NCBI GenBank assembly: GCA_012728465.1
Contig: JAAYFB010000091.1
Span: forward strand, 1 to 5,550
Length of the DNA: 5,550 nt
Source: Proteiniphilum sp.
Lineage (GTDB): Bacteria; Bacteroidota; Bacteroidia; Bacteroidales; Dysgonomonadaceae
Direction of reading: 5' to 3'
Within the stretch, counting starts at the first letter, position 1. Every line of letters begins with the position of its first letter. Below, piece after piece: positions 1 through 5,550 of this stretch. Under the pieces are notes generated by a model that searched no databases, was not told where the DNA came from, and was given only the letters and a program-made list of their open reading frames with translations. The position numbers and the translations under genes were made by a program.

Positions 1-800
1 TCCATTTCCCTAACAATATGTCTTGCAGCTTTTGCCGTTGCATCCTTTTCTTTAGGAAATAATTCTTTTGCTACTGTGTCTCTTTTCCAGTTTACTAGAC
101 TATAATATTCGTCGTAATATTCATCATTCCAAATATCAACGACTATTTTCTTGAGCTCAGTCTCCATGTCTGCTCTCAGTTTGTTTATAGCTACACTTGG
201 ATTGGAGTTGTACTCTTCCTTATAATTATCTACTTTGATTGGCTCTCCAAAATGAACATAGCAATCAGATAAAAAACCTGCAACATTGGTGTAGTATATT
301 GATACAGGAATGATGTTGGTATTGAGTTCAAAATTATATTGATGCTCCATAGGTAGCACAATTCTAGGCACAGCTTTTTTAATTGGCAATAGCGATTGCT
401 TAGGATTGTGATTGGCCTCGGGAAATATTCCAATGGGATTATTGCTCTTCAATACCTTAGCTGCTGTTTCAAATATCTCTTCATTGCGTCCCAGATTGTT
501 TTTGCCGTCTCTTATCCTAAATACAGGTATAATTCTTGCCCCACGTAATATCCATGCAATAAACTTCTTTTTGAATATGTCGCCTCTGCCTAAGAATACA
601 ATTTGCTTGCTGTGAGGTGTTGCATAAACTAGCAATAGTGCGTCTATAAGCGCATTGCGATGATTGGGTGTAAAGATAATGGGTACATCTTTAGGTATAT
701 TATCCTTTCCCGTTATTACAAGTTTGTTGCAGTTAAGACGAAGTGCCGTATCAACAAAACATTTCACTATCGAATATCTAAAATCCCATCTATGTATCAT
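1..800 (-). CDS. PlsC-type glycerol(phospho)lipid acyltransferase (3' end missing)
   Basis: I translated this from the reverse strand; 266 residues are visible and the frame is still open at the left edge. It belongs to the lysophospholipid acyltransferase (LPLAT/PlsC) superfamily, which moves an acyl chain to a glycerol-phosphate or lysolipid acceptor at the inner membrane. Block I is NHRNALID, with His47 and Asp53. It has five residues between His and Asp, as in the Gpt2/Sct1-like branch, rather than the four of classical PlsC. Block II is IIPVFRIRDG (90-99). Block III is IFPEANH (125-131), with Ala where most relatives have Gly. Block IV is IIPVSIYY (163-170), followed by FGEPIKV (184-190). 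The Tyr/Asp/Glu-rich stretch at 222-233 and the charged tail after it match the Bacteroidetes-type enzymes I remember. The ATG at 800 overlaps the upstream symporter stop as ATGA, which fixes the start and suggests translational coupling. The exact acceptor (glycerol-3-phosphate, lysophosphatidate or an aminolipid) cannot be read from the sequence. Confidence 0.88.
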   Translation of the reverse strand, partial: MIHRWDFRYSIVKCFVDTALRLNCNKLVITGKDNIPKDVPIIFTPNHRNALIDALLLVYATPHSKQIVFLGRGDIFKKKFIAWILRGARIIPVFRIRDGKNNLGRNEEIFETAAKVLKSNNPIGIFPEANHNPKQSLLPIKKAVPRIVLPMEHQYNFELNTNIIPVSIYYTNVAGFLSDCYVHFGEPIKVDNYKEEYNSNPSVAINKLRADMETELKKIVVDIWNDEYYDEYYSLVNWKRDTVAKELFPKEKDATAKAARHIVREM

Positions 801-1777
801 ACCTTCTCAGTTTCTAGTTCGGGAGTTGGTGCTAAAGATTTGTTGCGCCAATAAAAGGCAAGCGAAAGTCCCGCCACAATGTGCCAAATTCCCCACCAAG
901 CTGCAATAAATGCCATGCCACCTAGTTCTAGTTCGGGAGGAAAGATGCGTGGATTAAAAATCAATGCAAGTCCCAGACCAGAGTTTTGTATTCCTGTTTC
1001 AATAGATATTGTTCGCGCATTCAATTTGCTAAGCTTCATCGCTCTCGAAAATGAGTATCCGCTTAAAAAAGCCACTGCATTGTGCACCAAAACAATGAAG
1101 AACACAAAATGAATGTACTCTAAAAACAATTTGAAGTTGCCTGCAAGTGCACCAACCAAAAATGCAATAAAGAATATTATTGAAGCTATCTGCACATGTT
1201 TCTCAATTTTTTTTGCTAACCAAGGTAGTTTGATTCCTATTATCATACCCAAAATAACTGGAATGCCTAGAATGATAAATACAGTTTGAAACATATCGAT
1301 AGGGTCAATACTTATCGGAACTAGTAATGGGGATTTGCTAGCATATAGTCCTCCCCAAAATGCAAAGTTCAATGGTGTCATCACCAAACTCAACACTGTT
1401 GAGGTTGCAGTTAGGCTAACAGAAAGAGCCACATTTGACTTCGAAAGTGATGATATCAAGTTTGAGACATTTCCCCCAGGACATGACGCAACAAGTATCA
1501 TGCCTAAGGCTACCGCATTGCTTGGCTTGATAATAATCACTAAAAAATAAGTGAGGGCAGGTAACAGTATGTATTGTGAGATTAGCCCCACAATAGCTGG
1601 CTTAGGATTGAGGGCAATATCTTTGAAGTGTTTAGGTTTGATTCCTAATGCTACGCCAAACATTATGAAGGCGATAGCTATATTCATCAGATGAAGTGAG
1701 TTTTGATTGAAATTAAGTTGAATGGAGTCTAGTTGCTCTAAGTTTCCAAATAGAGCCATTAAGGGCAATTGGGGCAT
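797..1777 (-). CDS. Bile acid:sodium symporter (SBF/BASS) family transporter
   Basis: This 326-residue protein has the usual length for bacterial BASS proteins, which import organic anions with Na+ across the inner membrane. About nine or ten hydrophobic segments are visible, roughly at 30-46, 60-83, 86-108, 115-140, 162-184, 196-214, 220-240, 255-275 and 286-310. The family signature CPGGNVSN lies at 99-106 and the second crossing motif ETGIQNSG at 260-267. Compared from memory with the Neisseria homologue ASBT-NM, the sodium ligands are present by motif and spacing: Ser105, Asn106, Ser119 and Thr123 for one site, and Gln68, Glu260 and Gln264 for the other. One departure is WHI at 298-300, where many homologues have WHN. 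The substrate is unknown; bile acids are only the family name, and some bacterial members carry small metabolites such as pantoate. The ATG at 1777 is the first in frame after the divergent promoter region; Met7 is a possible alternative. The gene leads an operon with the acyltransferase. Confidence 0.93.
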   Translation of the reverse strand: MPQLPLMALFGNLEQLDSIQLNFNQNSLHLMNIAIAFIMFGVALGIKPKHFKDIALNPKPAIVGLISQYILLPALTYFLVIIIKPSNAVALGMILVASCPGGNVSNLISSLSKSNVALSVSLTATSTVLSLVMTPLNFAFWGGLYASKSPLLVPISIDPIDMFQTVFIILGIPVILGMIIGIKLPWLAKKIEKHVQIASIIFFIAFLVGALAGNFKLFLEYIHFVFFIVLVHNAVAFLSGYSFSRAMKLSKLNARTISIETGIQNSGLGLALIFNPRIFPPELELGGMAFIAAWWGIWHIVAGLSLAFYWRNKSLAPTPELETEKV

Positions 1778-1803
1778 AGCACTTGCTTTTTGATTAGTAT
1801 TAG

Positions 1804-1837
1804 CAAAGGTAATTAATCGATAGGGATTTTGAACAAA
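1804..1837 (-). promoter_or_regulatory. Candidate Bacteroidetes promoter for the symporter-acyltransferase operon
   Basis: On the minus strand TACCTTTG (1811 to 1804) matches the Bacteroidetes -7 consensus TAnnTTTG. TTTG at 1837 to 1834 could be the -33 element. The 22-base spacing is slightly longer than the roughly 19-21 bases usually described. Transcription would start near 1798, leaving a leader of about 20 bases before the ATG at 1777. This is inferred from the motif only. Confidence 0.42.
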
Positions 1838-1857
1838 CTAAGTCATTCTATTTGTAA

Positions 1858-1886
1858 TTGAATACCAATCGAAATCATTATATTTG
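1858..1886 (+). promoter_or_regulatory. Candidate Bacteroidetes promoter for rarA
   Basis: TATATTTG at 1879-1886 fits the -7 consensus TAnnTTTG exactly, and TTG at 1858-1860 sits 18 bases upstream as a -33 element. Transcription would start near 1890, giving a leader of under 20 bases. The site lies back to back with the minus-strand candidate promoter; the two do not overlap, and about 20 bases separate their -33 elements. Confidence 0.5.
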
Positions 1887-1906
1887 TAAATAAATAGATA
1901 AATAAA
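1887..1906 (+). repeat. Five TAAA-type tetranucleotide units forming the rarA leader
   Basis: The 20 bases between the -7 element and the rarA ATG read as five four-base units: TAAA, TAAA, TAGA, TAAA, TAAA. There is no Shine-Dalgarno sequence. An A-rich, unstructured leader is the usual way Bacteroidetes messages recruit ribosomes, so composition alone may explain the pattern. Confidence 0.6.
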
Positions 1907-3175
1907 ATGAGTGCACCATTAGCAGAGCGGCTACGTCCGCAAACATTAGATGATTATATCGGACAGAAGCATTTGTTGGGCAAAGGTTCTGTACTTAGGC
2001 GGATGATAGATTCGGGTAGAATTCCTTCAATAATTCTTTGGGGACCTCCTGGAGTAGGTAAGACTACACTAGCTCATATAATATCTAATACTTTGGATTC
2101 CAAGTTTTATATGCTTAGTGCAATTAATTCTGGAGTAAAGGATGTGCGTGAGGTTATTGAAAAGGCTAAGTCTAATAGATTTTTTGATTCTGCTCCTCCC
2201 ATTTTATTTATTGATGAGATTCATCGCTTTAGTAAGTCTCAACAAGACTCATTGCTTCATGCTGTAGAGACTGGCATTGTTACTCTCATTGGCGCTACTA
2301 CCGAGAATCCATCTTTTGAAGTCATTCGTCCTCTTCTTTCGCGCTGCCAGGTGTATGTTCTAAAGAGCATGGACAAGAGTGATTTGAATGAGCTGCTACA
2401 TCGTGCTATCTCTACCGATATTATATTGAAAGATTTGAAGATTGAAGTTAAAGAGACTGATGCTCTGTTCCGCTTTTCGGGCGGTGATGCTCGCAAATTG
2501 CTGAATATTATAGAACTTGTTGTAGCAGCTGAGGATGGTAATAGCTCTATTATAGTTACAGACAAGAATGTTACAGATAGATTGCAAGAAAACCCCGCTG
2601 CCTATGATAAGGATGGGGAGATGCACTACGATATTATTTCAGCGTTTATTAAATCTATTCGTGGTAGCGATCCTGATGCGGCAATTTATTGGCTTGCTCG
2701 TATGGTCGCTGGTGGCGAAGATCCTAAGTTTATCGCACGCCGTTTGGTTATTTCTGCCGCTGAGGATATTGGCTTGGCAAATCCTAATGCTCTTTTGCTT
2801 GCCAATGCTTGCTTCGACACGTTGCAAAAAATAGGTTGGCCCGAAGGAAGAATAGTGCTGGCCGAAGCAACTATTTATCTAGCCACTTCTCCCAAAAGCA
2901 ACTCTGCATATCTTGCTATTGATAATGCTATTGCAAAAGTGAATGAGACGGGTAATTTGCCCGTGCCATTGCATCTGCGCAATGCGCCTACTTCATTGAT
3001 GCGGGAGCTCGATTATGGTAAGGAGTATAAGTATTCGCACGATTATGATAATAACTTTGTGAAGCAAGACTATATGCCAAAGGAGCTTAAAGGGAATAAG
3101 TTTTGGGACGCTCAGAATAACTCTGCTGAAGTGAGAATGAAGGAATTGATGGATAAGCTTTGGGGTGAGAAATAG
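1907..3175 (+). CDS. rarA: Replication-associated recombination protein A (RarA/MgsA), AAA+ ATPase
   Basis: This 422-residue protein is full length for the RarA/MgsA/WRNIP1 family (E. coli RarA is about 447). These homotetrameric clamp-loader-like ATPases act at stalled or gapped replication forks in the cytoplasm. The N-terminus PLAERLRPQTLDDYIGQ (4-20) is the family opening. Walker A is GPPGVGKT (46-53), Walker B is ILFIDEIHRF (99-108), sensor 1 is GATTENP (129-135), the arginine finger is Arg146 in LLSRC, and sensor 2 is GGDARKLLN (192-200). The C-terminal half carries the MgsA helical and tetramerisation region, including YDKDGEMHYDIISAFIKSIRG (233-253), GGEDPKFIARRL (269-280) and the LPVPLHLRNAP segment (351-361). 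All catalytic residues are intact. The ATG at 1907 follows a -7 promoter element and an A-rich leader. The gene is transcribed alone, away from the symporter and towards lptD. Confidence 0.97.
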   Translation: MSAPLAERLRPQTLDDYIGQKHLLGKGSVLRRMIDSGRIPSIILWGPPGVGKTTLAHIISNTLDSKFYMLSAINSGVKDVREVIEKAKSNRFFDSAPPILFIDEIHRFSKSQQDSLLHAVETGIVTLIGATTENPSFEVIRPLLSRCQVYVLKSMDKSDLNELLHRAISTDIILKDLKIEVKETDALFRFSGGDARKLLNIIELVVAAEDGNSSIIVTDKNVTDRLQENPAAYDKDGEMHYDIISAFIKSIRGSDPDAAIYWLARMVAGGEDPKFIARRLVISAAEDIGLANPNALLLANACFDTLQKIGWPEGRIVLAEATIYLATSPKSNSAYLAIDNAIAKVNETGNLPVPLHLRNAPTSLMRELDYGKEYKYSHDYDNNFVKQDYMPKELKGNKFWDAQNNSAEVRMKELMDKLWGEK

Positions 3176-3183
3176 CAATCAAC

Positions 3184-3230
3184 TATTAGTGACTAGCAAT
3201 AGGCATATTGCCTACAGCTGTTCACTAGTA
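3184..3230 (+). terminator. Long imperfect hairpin between convergent rarA and lptD
   Basis: The outer arms 3184-3192 and 3222-3230 form nine pairs, one of them a T-G wobble. An inner step pairs 3194-3197 with 3217-3220. The apical stem TAGGCA (3200-3205) pairs with TGCCTA (3209-3214) around a TAT loop. In total about 19 pairs are interrupted by one 1x1 and one 2x2 mismatch. It starts nine bases after the rarA stop and includes the lptD stop codon (3225-3227). No T-tract follows on either strand, so it is not a classical intrinsic terminator; bidirectional termination or protection of mRNA 3' ends is inferred. The wobbles become mismatches in the lptD transcript, so the structure favours the rarA transcript. 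Confidence 0.5.
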
Positions 3231-5550
3231 CCAATTAGTTCCCCTATCATATGGTGAGTTTCTTTGCTCATACTTCAAGTCTTGAAGTAGGGAGGCATCG
3301 GCTCTAATAACAAAGTTGTACGATTTGTACGGGCCAATTGGTATAAAGCTTGCCGACATGCTCCAGCAGTGTAGCTTTCGTGTGAGGGAGCAGTTTATGC
3401 TAGTAAATTTATTTAAATCGAAATTGTAATCAGTATTGAATGTAAAGCTCCAGTTCTTAGTTGGCTGCAATGATCCACTAAAGCCAAGGCTATGGGTTAA
3501 CATTCCAGGATACTCCATCTTTTGTTTGTTGAAGTTTTGTGTATCATATAAATACCTTACCGAATAGTTGAATGATAAGTTCCATTGAACTTCATTTTTT
3601 AGATACCCATTCTCATCAAATTCTCCATATGTGTTTCCACCCGTGTCGAACACACTGCTTCTACTAGCTGACTCATTAGGATTTCGTCCAATGGTTCCAT
3701 CGTCTGGTAGTGGCAAGTCGTTGTCACCATCTTCTTCATTATTCTTAGATTCTTTATCTTTAGAAAATAGGTTCTTAAAAGTAGTTTGATTGATGGAGTA
3801 CGAAAATGATGTACCTGTGCTTTGTAGTTTGCCGAAGCCTTTGCCATTAAGTATTCGTAGTTTGTCAACTGCAACGGGTCTATCGTTTTTGTCAAGCTCA
3901 TACATATATGGATCCCATGTTGCTGTTAGGCTCAGGGTATATGATTTTGATAGTTTCAATCGTATGTTAGTATTAATTGTACTCCATTTCATTGAGTCGG
4001 CCATTAAGTTGTGGCTAAAGCTTATGCCTAGATCATCAATCAAGCTTATTTTTTTGTAGCCTGTAGAGTCTTTTTCACTTCTAACCTTCATCTCTAGATT
4101 GTTTTTGAAAGAGAAGTTGATACTACCACTCTGACCCTTAGAGGCAGTGCCAAACATCATTTTTGAATATGGTGAATAAGTATATTCTACATCATCTCCA
4201 AATTCATTTTTATAGTAATATGTTTCATAAAAACCATATTTTGGATCTCCAAAATCGGGGCGATAGCTTAAACTGATGCTAGGAGAGAATACGTGTCTAA
4301 TGGCCTGTATTTTGTTTCCAAACATTTTCCAAGGAGTGTACATACCATACAACTTTGTGTCGGCACTAATAGATGCACCATAGTCGTAAACCCTATTGAA
4401 TCCTCCAATGGTGTCAACAACTACGTTTCTGCGTGCTGCAGGGTCCCATGCTTCTTTTATTGCTCCTGTGTACCAACGCTCGGTGTATGTAAATGATGGT
4501 GAGATTTGAATAACATCAAACAACGAAAAGGTTGTGCTGATAGGTATGCTGTGCTTCATTCCATTTTGCCAATCCTTTATGATGTTGGATTTGAAAAACT
4601 TATCTTCCTTTGTGTGTATAGAATTTCTAAATTCACCTGAGTAACTCATAGAGATCTTTTCGTACCATTTAGGATCACCCACCGCATTTTTACGCTTAAA
4701 TGGATATATTCGACTCATGTTTACCGAAAGGTTTGGCAGTGTTGCTGACACTGTCGAGTCTCTTGATACTTGGTTTATATTTACTGATGCTGATAAGCTC
4801 CATGGAGAGTCGGGGAAGCGTTGAGTTAAGTTGATGCTTGAACTTTTCGTATTGTTTGAAGATTCTGGTCTGTACAAGCTATTCATATCGTGCATATTTG
4901 CACGGCTTGTAGAGAAGTTTACGCTTGCGGACAAGGTCCTAAACATGTTAGCCTTTGGATCCTGTGAGTGTGTCCAGCTTATTTTAAAGTCTTTTGACTC
5001 TGTGTATGCACCGGGGATGTTTAAATCTTTAAGAGATTTGTCACCCATTACAGTATTTAAGTAGTTAGCATTGAAGCTGCCAGAGTATTTGTATCGTTTG
5101 CGATAAGTAGATCTTGCACTCAAACCCCAGCTCCCTTTTGTGTATATTTCGCCTGTAAGTGCTAAATCCACATAGTCGTTTATTGCAAAATAATACCCTC
5201 CATTGTGTAGATAAAATCCACGCTCCATTTCATCTCCATACGATGGCATGATGATGCCCGAAGAATATGACGTAGTGAAAGGAAAGAATGCAAAAGGTAG
5301 TACTACAGGAAATAGAGGAACATCGGCTACTACTAGCCATGCAGGACCTGTAACAACATCTTTGCCTGGGCGCACTTTAGCTTTAGATAAATTGATGTAA
5401 AAGTGTGGATGATCATGCATGTCACAAGTAGTATATTTTGCATTGACCATATAGAAAGAGTTGTCTGCATTCTTCTTAGCAGTATTTGCTACGATATGCC
5501 CTTCTCCTTCTTGTGTAATAACGTTTGAAATAAATGCTTTGCCCGTTTCA
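3225..5550 (-). CDS. lptD: LPS-assembly outer-membrane protein LptD (N-terminus missing)
   Basis: The reading frame is open to the right edge, so 774 residues of a longer protein are visible; the Met at 5450 is internal, because coding continues upstream without a stop. LptD with LptE forms the outer-membrane translocon that places lipopolysaccharide on the cell surface. The first roughly 45 residues are the end of the periplasmic LptA-like domain, leading to YTTCDMHDHPHFYI. VPLFPVVLPFAFFPF and SSGIIMPSYG follow, corresponding to the E. coli domain-to-barrel transition. The rest is a long series of alternating amphipathic strands rich in Tyr, Ser, Asn and Phe, as expected for the large beta-barrel. 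An acidic, low-complexity loop lies at about residues 597-635 of the visible part. The C-terminus ends in TNWY, a terminal aromatic as in many outer-membrane proteins. Only three cysteines are visible: residues 42, 720 and 728. No signal peptide can be seen because the N-terminus is outside the window. No lptE is present here. Confidence 0.92.
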   Translation of the reverse strand, partial: ETGKAFISNVITQEGEGHIVANTAKKNADNSFYMVNAKYTTCDMHDHPHFYINLSKAKVRPGKDVVTGPAWLVVADVPLFPVVLPFAFFPFTTSYSSGIIMPSYGDEMERGFYLHNGGYYFAINDYVDLALTGEIYTKGSWGLSARSTYRKRYKYSGSFNANYLNTVMGDKSLKDLNIPGAYTESKDFKISWTHSQDPKANMFRTLSASVNFSTSRANMHDMNSLYRPESSNNTKSSSINLTQRFPDSPWSLSASVNINQVSRDSTVSATLPNLSVNMSRIYPFKRKNAVGDPKWYEKISMSYSGEFRNSIHTKEDKFFKSNIIKDWQNGMKHSIPISTTFSLFDVIQISPSFTYTERWYTGAIKEAWDPAARRNVVVDTIGGFNRVYDYGASISADTKLYGMYTPWKMFGNKIQAIRHVFSPSISLSYRPDFGDPKYGFYETYYYKNEFGDDVEYTYSPYSKMMFGTASKGQSGSINFSFKNNLEMKVRSEKDSTGYKKISLIDDLGISFSHNLMADSMKWSTINTNIRLKLSKSYTLSLTATWDPYMYELDKNDRPVAVDKLRILNGKGFGKLQSTGTSFSYSINQTTFKNLFSKDKESKNNEEDGDNDLPLPDDGTIGRNPNESASRSSVFDTGGNTYGEFDENGYLKNEVQWNLSFNYSVRYLYDTQNFNKQKMEYPGMLTHSLGFSGSLQPTKNWSFTFNTDYNFDLNKFTSINCSLTRKLHCWSMSASFIPIGPYKSYNFVIRADASLLQDLKYEQRNSPYDRGTNWY

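Noticed and set aside
412..615. Short open frames opposite or within the acyltransferase, symporter, rarA and lptD genes (for example 412-615 plus, 2257-2565 minus, 3790-4059 plus).
   Set aside because: Each lies inside a gene with clear family motifs in another frame, and none shows a recognisable domain, leader or promoter of its own.
812..939. A 14-base direct repeat inside the symporter gene (812-825 and 926-939), 114 bases apart and in the same reading frame.
   Set aside because: Both copies encode the Pro-Glu-Leu-Glu tetrapeptide in a normal-looking coding sequence, with no flanking duplication or insertion signs. Chance or a minor internal duplication explains it.
5400..5429. The His/Cys/Asp-rich CDMHDHPH segment of LptD as a metal-binding site.
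   Set aside because: It falls where E. coli LptD has its C173 segment, and the Cys is better explained by a disulfide role. No second ligand cluster is visible.
3225..5450. Starting lptD at the Met at 5450 to give a complete 741-residue gene.
   Set aside because: The frame stays open upstream to the window edge and the upstream residues continue the LptA-like domain. A start at 5450 would also leave no signal peptide.
1..5550. A single envelope-biogenesis cluster joining the acyltransferase and LptD.
   Set aside because: They lie in separate transcription units with rarA and a convergent junction between them; adjacency alone does not support a shared system.

Overview
The window looks like ordinary core chromosome from a member of the Bacteroidota, most likely the order Bacteroidales. 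Four things point there. The LptD-like outer-membrane protein and the glycerol acyltransferase both resemble the Bacteroidetes versions of their families. The divergent intergenic region carries two sites of the Bacteroidetes -7 form TAnnTTTG. The starts lack a well-placed Shine-Dalgarno sequence and one leader is very A-rich. The DNA is AT-rich throughout, with no obvious compositional break. I cannot name the genus.

Layout: (1) Positions 1-800, minus strand, hold a PlsC-type glycerol(phospho)lipid acyltransferase whose 3' end lies off the window. (2) Positions 797-1777, minus strand, hold a complete bile acid:sodium symporter (SBF/BASS) family transporter. Its stop codon overlaps the acyltransferase start as ATGA, so the two form one operon read leftwards. 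(3) Positions 1778-1906 are a short divergent control region with a promoter candidate on each strand. The rarA side ends in a leader made of five TAAA-type units. (4) Positions 1907-3175, plus strand, hold a complete rarA (mgsA), an AAA+ ATPase acting at stalled replication forks. (5) Positions 3176-3224 are a 49-base convergent gap with a long imperfect hairpin that runs into the stop codon of the next gene. (6) Positions 3225-5550, minus strand, hold the LPS-assembly outer-membrane protein LptD, lacking its N-terminus, which lies beyond the right edge.

The three transcription units share no evident pathway. The acyltransferase and LptD both serve the cell envelope, but they are on separate transcripts with rarA between them. 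I found no mobile element, CRISPR array, RNA gene or accessory system, and nothing that amounts to a new biological system. The points most worth a second look are the cysteine layout of LptD, which mirrors the E. coli disulfide arrangement, the altered acceptor-site residues of the acyltransferase, the altered WHN motif of the transporter, and the convergent hairpin.
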